From positions 516,313-527,049 of the forward strand of contig MU646535.1 of the NCBI GenBank assembly GCA_026770585.1: DNA of 10,737 nt, read 5' to 3'. The stretch comes from Baffinella frigidus (lineage: Eukaryota > Cryptophyceae > Cryptomonadales > Baffinellaceae). Position 1 is the stretch's first letter, and every line of letters begins with the position of its first letter. A model generated the notes under the pieces. That model saw only the letters and a list, made by a program, of their open reading frames with translations. It did not search any database and had not been told where the DNA came from. Shown here piece by piece: positions 1 through 5,298 of the stretch. A program made the translations under genes and the position numbers.

Positions 1-115
1 CATTGCCTAGGACCTCCTACCGTAGGCCGAGACTTTTTGGTCCTAGGATCCCTCGGCCTACGGTAGGAGGTCCTAGGCAATGCCGTATGCCTAACTACCC
101 CATTTTCAGGCCGTT
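1..115. mobile_element. Palindromic miniature element, right-hand part (cut by window start)
   Basis: Positions 1-31 and 52-82 form a perfect 31-bp inverted repeat around a 20-bp loop. Each arm contains CCTAC[C/G]GTAGG. Positions 83-115 match the right terminal arm of the complete element at 8864-9011 (8974-9006) at 31 of 33 positions, including the pyrimidine-rich end CTAACTACCCCATTTTCAG. I infer this is the right portion of a second copy of that family, with its left end before the window. No coding capacity is seen. Confidence 0.7.
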
Positions 116-392
116 CGCCTATGAAAATCGCGATATGGAAACTTGTGGGCAATTCTTCCTCAGGGGAGGTGGTAAATCCTGAGCATTTACCACCCAGGGG
201 AAATCAACTTTTGCGATGGTTCGATTTGGTTGACTTCTGGGGGCTGGGGGCAGCTCCCAGCCGCGCCCGGAGCTCGAAACGACTTCCGAATGCTGAGAAG
301 GCATGGATTCTAAAGTGGTGGCGTGCGAAGATAAGTCGCAGCCCAAGGCGTACTCGAGAGGGGGCGCGCCACTGTGCGGGTTTACGTGTTGT
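116..392. other. Unassigned stretch with an ORF of doubtful reality
   Basis: A 91-codon ATG-initiated frame runs on the plus strand from 121 to 396, and a 75-codon frame overlaps it on the minus strand. Neither resembles a family I recognise, and the composition (many R, W and S, no motif) is not convincing. The stretch contains a 10-bp perfect hairpin (168-177 with 185-194, GGTGGTAAAT). The plus frame could hide an upstream exon of the Ppx/GppA-like gene, but I see none of that family's N-terminal glycine-rich signature. Confidence 0.3.
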
Positions 393-637
393 GTAAAGTC
401 ACTTTCTCTGTAAAGTCTCTTGAGTTAAGTCGCTTTCTCTGTAAAGTCACTTTTGTAAAGGCGCTTTCTCTGTATAAAGTCACTTGAGTAGAGTCGCTTT
501 CTCTGTAAAGTCACTTTTGTAAAGTCGCTTTCGCTGGGCAGGTTGTGCGCGAGTTGAAGCGGCAGGCCGAGGAGGCTGGCGCTGTCGCTTTCTCGGGTCT
601 CGCCCCTCCAGTGACTTTACAGAGAAAGTGACTTTAC
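393..637. repeat. Degenerate tandem repeat closed by a 25-bp perfect inverted repeat
   Basis: The direct array from 393 to about 535 is built of variants of AGTCGCTTTCTCTGTAAAGT, with alternating GTAAAGTCACTTT and AGTCGCTTTCTCTG blocks. Positions 393-417 and 613-637 are exact reverse complements over 25 bp. The same CGCTTTCTCGGGT words recur in the array at 850-1165, so the two regions share an origin. No gene is evident. Confidence 0.75.
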
Positions 638-849
638 TTACTCGAGTGGCTTTACTATTCTCAACGCCCCGACTTGCCAAACAGTTGTATGGGGGACACT
701 TCACTGCGAATCCGGATATTTTGTAAAAGTCAACACCCCCACAAATCTGTCAATGGGACACACCATCAGTGTACTTCGATTTTCGATTTTCGCCTTGAGT
801 TGACTAATAAAAAAACTTCGCCCTAGCAGTGCACTTCCTACCAGCTCTG

Positions 850-1165
850 TCTTTTCGGGTCGCACCCCGCGCCCATTTTTTTTGTTTTGGGGGCATTCCC
901 AAACTCATCAATGCGGGATCAAAAATGGGCCCACAGTCGCTTTCTTAGGTCTGAACTCCCAAACCTATGCGAGATCACAAATCGACCCGCTTTCTCGGGT
1001 TGCACCCCGCGCCCGTTTTTGTGTTTATGTTACTCACAAGCCTATCAAGGAGAGATCACAAATCGACCCGCTTTCTCGGGTCGACGTTTTTGTGTATTGT
1101 TTTCTCCCAACACTATCAATGCGTGATCAAAAATCGACCAACAGTCGCTTTCTCGGTTCTCGCCC
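850..1165 (+). repeat. Irregular tandem repeat (about 57-81 bp spacing)
   Basis: Four degenerate units each carry [A/C]TGCG(A/T/G)GATCA[C/A]AAAT followed by CGCTTTCTCGGGT and a C-rich, T-rich tail. Unit starts lie near 914, 971, 1052 and 1123. The two best-matching units, at about 971 and 1052, share GAGATCACAAATCGACCCGC. The ORFs that cross this array are by-products of the repeat. Confidence 0.7.
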
Positions 1166-1227
1166 CGACTTGTTTCAAGTTGACACCCTGGGTTCATGGT
1201 ACAAATCGGTCAACTTTTGAGTGGAAA

Positions 1228-1580
1228 AGAGCCTGGGTTCACGCGCCCCTGCTTCTTCTTGATTACTCTCTAGCCAGCCTGTTAGTGAGCAATCCCCGAG
1301 ACGGACGCGATGCCGTCGATAGAATCGACATCGACTAGAGCCATTGGATTCTCGTAGTTTCCCGGCCCCGGCCGCGGAGAGCCTGGGTTCACGCGCCCCT
1401 GCTTCTTCTTGATTTCATAGGAAAACGGTTTTAATTTAAAACTTTCGGGTAATGAAATTTACTACACACAATGAGTTTACTAGTAATATTAAAGCATTCG
1501 TGTAGTAATTTTCATTGAATCCTAAGGTTTTAAATTAAAACCGTTTTCATGTGAGATTACTCTCTAGCCTGTTTGTGAGC
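1228..1580 (+). repeat. Direct duplication, second copy interrupted by a miniature element
   Basis: Copy A (1228-1290) runs AGAGCCTGGGTTCACGCGCC through GATTACTCTCTAGCC to GTTAGTGAGC. Copy B starts at 1378, is identical up to GATT at 1411-1414, is broken by the element at 1415-1554, and resumes at 1555 with GATTACTCTCTAGCCTGTTTGTGAGC. Copy A therefore preserves the uninterrupted site. Offset between copies is 150 bp. Confidence 0.85.
1415..1554. mobile_element. 140-bp TCA..TGA miniature inverted-repeat element, GATT target duplication
   Basis: The element begins TCATAGGAAAAC and ends GTTTTCATGTGA. The terminal dozen bases match at 10 of 12 positions, followed by a perfect 22-bp inverted repeat (1421-1442 with 1527-1548). 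A weaker inverted match around GTGTAGTAATTT lies further in. It is flanked by GATT at 1411-1414 and 1555-1558, and the uninterrupted paralogue at 1261 has a single GATT. It is non-autonomous, with no protein. Its termini and 4-bp duplication match those of the element at 6408-6552. Confidence 0.85.
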
Positions 1581-1738
1581 GGTCACAAATTGATCACTCC
1601 ACTGCTAGGGCGATTTTTTTGTATTAGTCAACTCAAGGCGAAAATCCAAAATCCAAGTACACCGATGGTGTATCTCGTTTCTAAAGTTGACAGATTTGTG
1701 GGGGTGTTAACTTTTACAAAATATCCAGATTCGCAGTG

Positions 1739-1947
1739 TACTCCGCTAAGTTGGCGCCAACATGTGGATGTGGTACGGATAGCGCCTGCGAATACTCTGC
1801 CATCTAATCTGGGAACATGTTTTATTTTAATAAAAAAGTTCTCCTAATTGCCATAGGAGTTGGATGAAGTTTAATTACTACTTAATTAAGGCCCAAAACC
1901 CGCTTGCTAGTCCATTTTCATTTGAATTAATCATGTTCCTGGATGAC
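1739..1947. other. Stretch with no recognised feature
   Basis: This is AT-rich, with TTAATTA-type words around 1870-1935. No hairpin longer than a few bases, no repeat relationship and no coding-like frame were seen. Confidence 0.5.
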
Positions 1948-1950
1948 ACC

Positions 1951-2100
1951 AGGAGCCGCCACGGCTGGAGTTTGTGCAATTTGAATCTAGTTGACTATTT
2001 TCCTCCGGGGTCGCAAGCTTTGTAAGTGAATTTTTATACCTTATTTCATCACGGCTGCGTTCCAACGCCTGCAACGGCCCTTCGCTCCTGGAACAAGCAC
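1951..2100 (+). pseudogene. Broken copy of the ASNG exon (exon 1 echo)
   Basis: The sequence ACACCAG followed by GAGCCGCCACGGCTG reproduces the acceptor and beginning of the exon at 2224. After an 82-bp insertion it resumes as CACGGCTGCGTTCC and continues to CCCTTCGCTCCTGGAACAAG, matching the exon's end. Relative to the intact copy it also lacks two bases after GCGTT, which shifts the frame. The donor CAG|GT of the intact copy reads AAG|CA here. It therefore cannot act as the same exon and is best read as a decayed duplicate. Confidence 0.65.
1968..2049. mobile_element. 82-bp insertion flanked by an 8-bp duplication
   Basis: CACGGCTG occurs at 1960-1967 and again at 2050-2057, exactly bracketing this 82-bp block. 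Removing the block and one 8-mer restores continuity with the exon at 2224-2279. The block has no clear terminal inverted repeats and includes GTAAGTGAAT at about 2021, a good splice-donor word. An 8-bp duplication suits several cut-and-paste superfamilies and has been reported for introner-like insertions; here that is only inference. Confidence 0.6.
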
Positions 2101-2223
2101 CTTTTTAAAACATCGAGTCGGCCGGTTAAAGCGAGCGTCACGTGACCAAACATGTAAAAATTACTACACGCTTTAAAATCCGGGTTTTAAAGTGGGGGGC
2201 TGATCTGCCTCGTGTGGAGCCAG

Positions 2224-2279
2224 GAGCCGCCACGGCCGCGTTTCGCAAAGCCTCCAACGGTCCTTCGCTCCTGAAACAG
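2224..2279 (+). CDS. Exon 1 of a Ppx/GppA-like phosphatase (TAAFRKASNG block)
   Basis: This 56-bp exon lies between a CAG acceptor (2221-2223) and a GTACCC donor (2280). Translation from 2226 gives AATAAFRKASNGPSLLKQ. In Ppx/GppA phosphatases (actin-like ATPase fold) the segment ATxALRxAxN, with a following short helix, precedes the conserved S-G-E-E-E-A motif, and this block fits well. It starts in phase 1 (two bases, GA, completing a codon) and ends in phase 0, which fits the next exon at 3545. A broken echo lies just upstream at 1951-2100. The donor abuts a telomere-type repeat. The exon carrying the preceding ~100 residues is not visible, so the gene is 5'-incomplete here. Family assignment is from motif order and was not searched. 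Confidence 0.6.
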
Positions 2280-2282
2280 GTA

Positions 2283-2331
2283 CCCTAAACCCTAAACCCT
2301 AAACCCTAAACCCTAAACCCTTAACCCTAAA
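2283..2331 (+). repeat. Interstitial telomere-type repeat (CCCTAAA)n
   Basis: Five perfect CCCTAAA heptamers (2283-2317) are followed by a variant CCCTTAA and one more CCCTAAA. This is the TTTAGGG telomere unit known from plants, many algae and several protists. It is internal, begins three bases after the predicted donor of exon 1 and is followed by unique sequence, so it is not a chromosome end within the window. Confidence 0.95.
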
Positions 2332-2410
2332 CCTGAAAGAAAGGCCGACGAGGCGACGCCTGCCACACATTTTCCATTTTTGGCTTTCCGTTTCCTTATC
2401 TGTAGGAACA

Positions 2411-2450
2411 CCCCCTATGACCCTACGGATTGCCTACCGTAGGGTCCTAG
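2411..2450. repeat. Small hairpin of the CCTACGGTAGG family
   Basis: GACCCTACGG at 2419-2428 pairs perfectly with CCGTAGGGTC at 2437-2446. The preceding CCTATGACCCTACGG recurs at about 9155-9168. The right half contains CCTACCGTAGG (2433-2443). Confidence 0.65.
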
Positions 2451-2640
2451 GTCGCATCGCTTAGGGGTTATTCAAACTCCCTTCGAAGTCCGCTGTGTGG
2501 TTTGTGTCTGGGGTGCCCGGAAACGTGTAACGCATCGTGCGCATCTGCCAGACACGCACGATTGGCAAACACGTTTGTCGGTAACTATTCCGGGGTCAGA
2601 CACACACGGGGTTGTGTGTCGTCCCAGAACAAACCCAGCC

Positions 2641-2710
2641 TGGATCACCCAACTCTTTTGTGCGCAGACCTGGATTACTCAACTCATGCGTGGATTACTC
2701 AACTCCCTTG
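2641..2710 (+). repeat. Short direct repeats TGGATTACTCAACTC
   Basis: Three copies of TGGAT(T/C)AC(T/C)C(A)ACTC start at 2641, 2671 and 2691, upstream of a B-exon echo. Related AGCCTGGATTA words at about 3310 and 3476 sit in the same position relative to later echoes, so these belong to a larger duplicated unit (intron end plus exon start). Confidence 0.7.
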
Positions 2711-2717
2711 TTCGCGG

Positions 2718-2744
2718 ATGGAGGACGAGCTGAGGGTGGGGGTT
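2718..2744 (+). pseudogene. Exon 2 echo 1 (no acceptor)
   Basis: ATGGAGGACGAG followed by a diverged GTGGGGGTT repeats the beginning of the exon at 3545. The base context before ATG is CGCGG rather than TGCAG, so no splice acceptor remains. It then runs into GGCCGTGGCGGCTCC and the minisatellite. Confidence 0.6.
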
Positions 2745-2772
2745 GCAGAACGCGGCCGTGGCGGCTCCCTAC

Positions 2773-2994
2773 CCTTGGACCCTGGACCCTGGACCCTGAA
2801 CCTTGGACCCTGCACCCTGGACCCTGAACCTTGGACCCTGCACCCTGTACCCTGAACCTTGGACCCTGCACCCTGTACCCTGAACCTTGGACCCTGCACC
2901 CTGTACCCTGAACCTTGGACCCCTGCACCCTGTACCCTGACGGCCGTGGCGGCTCCCTACCCTTGGACCCTGCACCCTGTACCCTGAACCCCAA
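2773..2994 (+). repeat. Heptamer minisatellite with a 28-bp higher-order unit
   Basis: The array is of 7-bp units of form CC(C/T)TGNA. Four variants in fixed order (CCTTGGA, CCCTGCA, CCCTGTA, CCCTGAA) make a 28-bp unit. CCTTGGA starts at 2773, 2801, 2829, 2857, 2885 and 2913, exactly 28 bp apart. A 20-bp block CGGCCGTGGCGGCTCCCTAC flanks the array (2753) and interrupts it (2941). The heptamer length equals that of the nearby telomere repeat. Long minus-strand frames here are repeat artefacts. Confidence 0.9.
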
Positions 2995-3194
2995 ACACTG
3001 AAAGCCCACTGCCCACCCTGTTACGGAATCGGTGACAAACGGCTCCAATTCCCACCACGGGGGAATTTCAAACTGACCTCAGATTATCATTCAAAAATGT
3101 TTTATCTTTTTTAAGTGCCAAAAGCTGCCCTTTAAACCGAAATTCGTTTTAAAAAGAATAGATGGACAGGGCGGGCAAAGGCTTTGCTGTAGTG

Positions 3195-3246
3195 ACCTTG
3201 CACTCTGCACCCTGTACCCTGGACCCCAAACACTGAACCCTAACCC
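3195..3246 (+). repeat. Short CCCTGNA/CCCTAA heptamer tract
   Basis: CTCTGCACCCTGTACCCTGGACCC and CACTGAACCCTAACCCC continue the heptamer motif of the main array, about 200 bp away from it. It lies just before exon 2 echo 2. Confidence 0.7.
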
Positions 3247-3264
3247 CGCCGTGCGTGTGTGTAG

Positions 3265-3294
3265 ATGGAGGACGAGATGGGGGTGAGGCTGCGC
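3265..3294 (+). pseudogene. Exon 2 echo 2 (acceptor plus first 30 bp)
   Basis: GTGTGTAG followed by ATGGAGGACGAGATGGGGGT and GAGGCTGCGC matches the first 30 bp of the exon at 3545, then diverges to CCTAGTACAAACCCAGCC. The acceptor dinucleotide AG is kept. The copy lacks the conserved VISxE motif, so it cannot replace the intact exon. Confidence 0.65.
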
Positions 3295-3311
3295 CCTAGT
3301 ACAAACCCAGC

Positions 3312-3352
3312 CTCGATTAATTAATTAATTTAACCCTTAATTAATTAATTTA
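3312..3352. repeat. (TTAA)n inverted repeat
   Basis: Runs of ATTAATTAATT on both sides of AACCC form a self-complementary AT-rich stretch between two exon 2 echoes. Confidence 0.7.
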
Positions 3353-3369
3353 TTTGTGGCCTTTGCCAG

Positions 3370-3437
3370 ATGGAGGACGAGATGGGGGTTCGGCTGCGCG
3401 TCATCTTCCAGGAGCAGGATGCGTCCCTGGCGGCCGT
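3370..3437 (+). pseudogene. Exon 2 echo 3 (nearly full length, donor lost)
   Basis: Preceded by TTTGCCAG, this copy reads MEDEMGVRLRVIFQEQDASL and then A-A-V. Against the intact exon most differences are synonymous (GTT/GTG, CGG/AGG, CTG/CTC, GCG/GCC, TCC/TCG, CTG/CTC). The replacements are S to F in the motif, E to D, and divergence at the end. Where the intact copy has CTCGG|GTGGGC this copy has CTGGCGGCCG, so the donor GT is absent. The synonymous excess suggests it diverged while coding, or was used as an alternative exon, before the donor was lost. Confidence 0.6.
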
Positions 3438-3544
3438 GTTGACATGAGTCACGGTCTCTCTCCCAGTACAAACTAGCCTGGATTATCAGTCAACTGCCTC
3501 GCGTGTGCGCGGATGGATTAGTCAACCGCCTCGCTCGTGTGCAG

Positions 3545-3606
3545 ATGGAGGACGAGATGGGGGTGAGGCTCCGCGTCATCTCTCAGGAGCAGGAAGCCTC
3601 GCTCGG
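3545..3606 (+). CDS. Exon 2 of the Ppx/GppA-like phosphatase (VISQEQEA block)
   Basis: GTGTGCAG precedes this 62-bp exon and GTGGGC follows as donor. It encodes MEDEMGVRLRVISQEQEASL plus the first two bases of a glycine codon. Joined to exon 1 it reads ..SLLKQ-MEDEMGVRLRVIS.., which fits the family layout of a helix, a short strand and then VIS-G-x-E-E-A; the conserved glutamate-alanine is present. A downstream donor (GTACGT at 3635) would give a 90-bp exon in phase 0, but that frame meets TAA at once in the next exon, whereas the 3606 border yields GG|C and an open frame. The internal ATG is not taken as a start. Three partial copies precede it. Confidence 0.6.
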
Positions 3607-3692
3607 GTGGGCGTGCGTCAACGACCAGTTCCGGGTACGTTGCCCACCTAGAGCTATTCCGATTTACCTTGATCGTTTTAGGCGTGTGTGTT

Positions 3693-3776
<84 letters not shown>

Positions 3777-3806
3777 CGTGCGTCAACGACCAATGCTGGG
3801 TACGTT
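3607..3806 (+). repeat. Duplicated intron start bracketing a (TG)n microsatellite
   Basis: The first about 35 bp of intron 2 (3607-3641: GTGGGCGTGCGTCAACGACC, then a diverged stretch and GGGTACGTTG) recur at 3772-3806. Between them, about 3684-3771 is almost pure (TG)n with a few interruptions. The duplicated copy begins exactly at the predicted exon/intron border. The TG tract makes long but meaningless frames on both strands (Cys-Val or Thr-His runs). Confidence 0.85.
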
Positions 3807-4020
3807 GTCCTCCTGAATTTAGAGCCGCCCCAGCGCTCCATGTCCTTGGTCATGCTCGATGAGGTGTGGCAGCGTGGAGGTGCAGCGATGATTTCCGTGA
3901 ACTTGGCGCCCCTAGCGCTGTTCCGGTGGCACTGGACCATTCTCGTTGAGGCGTGGACGTGGATTGAAGGAATCCTCGAAACTTAACTTCAATCCTCGTG
4001 ATTTGATCGCCGTGATGTAC
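3807..4020 (+). other. Intron 2 interior with an exon-like frame
   Basis: After GAATTTAG the sequence reads EPPQRSMSLVMLDEVWQRGG in one frame, which looks protein-like, and is followed by GTGCAG. A 57-bp exon (3823-3879) would, however, be entered in the wrong phase from exon 2, and the joined frame does not need it. I leave it as an unassigned frame. It could belong to an alternative transcript or to an older duplicate. Confidence 0.3.
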
Positions 4021-4098
4021 GTTAATGGAGTGTTGTTCGTGGATTCGCAGGACCAGGGGGTCGGCGAGATTGTCGTATGGGACTCGGGCGAAGCTTCG
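4021..4098 (+). pseudogene. Exon 3 echo (WDSG block, motif altered)
   Basis: Reads VNGVLFVDSQDQGVGEIVVW, then D-S-G-E-A-S. Compared with the exon at 4238, five codons differ only at synonymous positions and two differ conservatively (V/I, L/V). The glycine-rich end GGGSFQ, however, has become GEAS followed by a run into GTGTAGTAATTT. No AG acceptor lies at its left border and no donor at the right. It is a duplicate that diverged under apparent coding constraint and then lost its ends. Confidence 0.6.
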
Positions 4099-4127
4099 TG
4101 TAGTAATTTCCACACGAATAGTCGCGT

Positions 4128-4177
4128 TTGGTCACGTTACTCCCGTATGTACGTATATACGGGAGAAACGTGACCAA
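4128..4177. repeat. 25-bp inverted repeat with no loop
   Basis: Arms 4128-4152 and 4153-4177 match at 23 of 25 positions (TTGGTCACGTT and CTCCCGTAT blocks). Together with the preceding GTGTAGTAATTT (4099) it resembles, in reverse orientation, the segment near 2140-2172 (CACGTGACCAAAC then ATTACTACACG). A small dispersed hairpin element is likely. Confidence 0.75.
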
Positions 4178-4237
4178 GCCGGCCCGTGACTGGTACAAAA
4201 TTCAACAACCCCACTTTTAAAATTCTCCCCTTTCCAG

Positions 4238-4331
4238 CCTGGAGTGGATTAACGGAGTGGTGTTCGTGGATTCGCAGGATCAGGGGGTCGGTGAGATCGT
4301 CGTGTGGGACTCGGGCGGTGGTTCGTTCCAG
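4238..4331 (+). CDS. Exon 3 of the Ppx/GppA-like phosphatase (WDSGGGSFQ block)
   Basis: This 94-bp exon lies between CTTTCCAG and donor GTCTGG. The first base C completes the split glycine codon of exon 2, and the remaining 31 codons end in phase 0. The peptide contains VDSQDQGVGEIVVWDSGGGS, then F-Q. In Ppx/GppA enzymes a beta strand followed by D-I-G-G-G-S-T-E forms the ATP/phosphate-binding loop; here the form is W-D-S-G-G-G-S-F-Q. The canonical glutamate after ST is glutamine, so catalysis may differ or this may be a divergent eukaryotic branch. Spacing of about 25 residues from the VISxExEA motif is in the family range. An echo copy precedes it at 4021, and a short piece resembling its end lies at 4452. 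Confidence 0.65.
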
Positions 4332-4366
4332 GTCTGGCCATTACAAAATTGGCCACGATTCTCATC

Positions 4367-4425
4367 GAAATTGGACACGGTCAAGCCATTTTGCCAAGAG
4401 AAAGTATGAAATTGGACACGGTCAA
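4367..4425 (+). repeat. 18-bp direct repeat GAAATTGGACACGGTCAA
   Basis: Identical copies at 4367-4384 and 4408-4425, 41 bp apart, in intron 3. Function unknown. Confidence 0.8.
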
Positions 4426-4449
4426 CGAAACGTTACAAACTTTGCTAGG

Positions 4450-4466
4450 TGATTCCTTCCAGGTCT
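4450..4466 (+). pseudogene. Exon 3 end echo (end of exon plus donor)
   Basis: TGATTCCTTCCAGGTCTG resembles the end and donor of exon 3 (GGTTCGTTCCAGGTCTGG at 4319-4336). It is short, so chance similarity cannot be excluded, but it fits the downstream echo pattern. Confidence 0.4.
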
Positions 4467-4590
4467 GTTAGGGTGGAGGGTGGAGAGTGTAGGGTGTATA
4501 TTGAAGTAGGGTGGAGGGTGTAGAGTGCAGGGTGTACATTGTACATTGTAGCGTGGAGCGTGGAGCGTGGAGCGTGGAGCGTGTGGGGTT
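4467..4590 (-). repeat. GGGTGNA heptamer minisatellite (reverse orientation)
   Basis: GTTAGGGTGGAGGGTGGAGA, then GTGTAGGGTGTATA and similar units, ending with five (A/G)GCGTGG words at 4554-4582. On the minus strand this is the CC(C)TNNA heptamer family of 2773-2994. The minus-strand frame over it is a repeat artefact. Confidence 0.75.
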
Positions 4591-4738
4591 CAAGGTGCAT
4601 GTAACATGCTGAACTTGATTTAGATTATCCAGTTCGGGCTTCTTTCTTCTCGGGTAACATGCGCAGTCCCCAAGGTCCGGGGTTTCATCTCGGAACATAC
4701 CAGAATCTGCCCTGATAAAAAGGCGCAAGATGGCATCA

Positions 4739-4800
4739 TTTGATGCCCAAAATAGCATATACACCCTTACCTCCCGCGTGGGGAGCCTAAGATAGCGGGA
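4739..4800 (+). repeat. Dispersed repeat copy with AAAATAGCATAT
   Basis: TTTGATGCC(C/T)AAAATAGCATAT at 4739-4760 recurs at 8048-8069 with one difference. In both places GCCTAAGATAG-like sequence follows, and at 4801 or 8108 the word AATCTGT. A further GGCTAAGATAGC lies at 5642. It is probably a short dispersed element. Confidence 0.65.
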
Positions 4801-4872
4801 CAGAATCTGTCGTGTTCCGAAATTAAGTTCGTCTTTCTCTAGGAACAGGAAGTTTTTTTCACCAAGGCTTCA

Positions 4873-5019
4873 GGGCTGCAGAGCTTTGTGCAGATAAGTC
4901 GCCCGCCGAAACAATGCGAGATTGGCGAAAGTTCACGGTTCTCGTACTATGACGGTTCTCGCACGAAAAAATGGTTTAGGTACGAGAACAATCACCTTTT
5001 ACTCACCCTGTCCGGATTG
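4873..5019 (+). repeat. Intron duplication, copy 1
   Basis: 147 bp matching copy 2 at 5299-5450 almost exactly, from GGGCTGCAGAGC to CTGTCCGGATTG. Copy 2 carries a five-base insertion (CAAGT) near its start. Inside, GTTCTCGTAC (4938) pairs with GTACGAGAAC (4980). Copy 1 ends nine bases before exon 4. A frame runs through it, but the repeat lies in an intron by the exon model. Confidence 0.9.
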
Positions 5020-5028
5020 CGTGTGCAG

Positions 5029-5077
5029 GTCTCGGGGTTCGAGATGGGCCGGCACACCTCGTGGCTGCGGGACGTCG
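5029..5077 (+). CDS. Exon 4 of the Ppx/GppA-like phosphatase
   Basis: This 49-bp exon follows GCGTGTGCAG and is ended by donor GTGAGC. It reads VSGFEMGRHTSWLRDV plus one base. Entered in phase 0 from exon 3 it gives ..GGGSFQ-VSGFEMG.., and the final G pairs with GA of exon 5 as a glycine codon, so both joints keep the frame. In the family, the segment after the GGGS loop is a strand followed by G-x-x-G-S/T-x-x-x-x-x-x helix start; the G-R-H-T-S-W-L-R order fits only loosely. The call depends mainly on clean splice borders, phase and position. No echo of this exon was found. Confidence 0.5.
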
Positions 5078-5298
5078 GTGAGCGTCACACTCTTTAATAA
5101 TTTTACTTCTTTAATACTCTCAGCATTTCCTGCCATTCGGTAGGCTACGGGGCACGTCCCTCCCCGGAAATCCGGGGAGAGTCGTGCCAAATTGCTGACT
5201 TTTGGCGTGTTTCTTGGGCAAGAATCCCATCAACAACTTAAGCACGGTTCCTCGTAGTGTTCCGAGTGGGGAGTATTCCTCCTCGGATTAGTCACCCT
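5078..5298. other. Start of intron 4
   Basis: Unique sequence with a small C/G hairpin (CCTCCCCGGA with TCCGGGGAGA, about 5159-5179). No gene-like frame is seen. Confidence 0.5.

Larger units (their letters stand above)
702..1738. mobile_element. Foldback-type element with long terminal inverted repeats
   Basis: Positions 702-831 and 1600-1738 are long imperfect inverted repeats (130 and 139 bp). They share blocks such as CACTGCGAAT, GGATATTTTGTAAAAGT, AACACCCCCACAAATCTGTC, TTTTCGCCTTGAGTTGACTA and CGCCCTAGCAGTG. A length difference near the middle accounts for the unequal arms. The interior (832-1599) holds a degenerate tandem array, a direct duplication and a nested miniature element, with no transposase-like frame. 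I infer a non-autonomous foldback element or an inverted duplication of one shorter repeat. No target duplication was identified at its ends. Confidence 0.7.

Noticed and set aside
121-396. N-terminal exon of the Ppx/GppA-like gene
   Set aside because: The frame begins near the right place in order but shows none of the family's D-x-G-S-x-S-x-K-type start, and no phase-compatible joint to 2224 could be shown.
850-1165. CRISPR-like array
   Set aside because: Repeat units are diverged, spacing is irregular (57-81 bp), spacers are not unique, and the surroundings are eukaryotic.
2283-2331. Chromosome end
   Set aside because: The telomere-type repeat is short and flanked on both sides by gene and repeat sequence, so it is interstitial.
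2695-3048. Minus-strand ORFs with RVQGxGSKVQG repeats
   Set aside because: They are translations of the 7-bp/28-bp minisatellite, whose period is not selected for any frame.
3823-3879. Additional exon EPPQRSMSLVMLDEVWQRG between exons 2 and 3
   Set aside because: It has AG/GT borders, but its protein-like frame is not the one entered from exon 2, and exons 2 and 3 join cleanly without it.
3503-3940. Cys-Val-rich and Thr-His-rich ORFs on both strands
   Set aside because: They are read-through of the (TG)n microsatellite. Only the first part (3545-3606) carries exon evidence.
4888-5097. 69-codon ORF starting MQISRPPKQCE as one gene
   Set aside because: It spans a duplicated intron block and the acceptor of exon 4; only its part from 5029 to 5077 fits the gene model.
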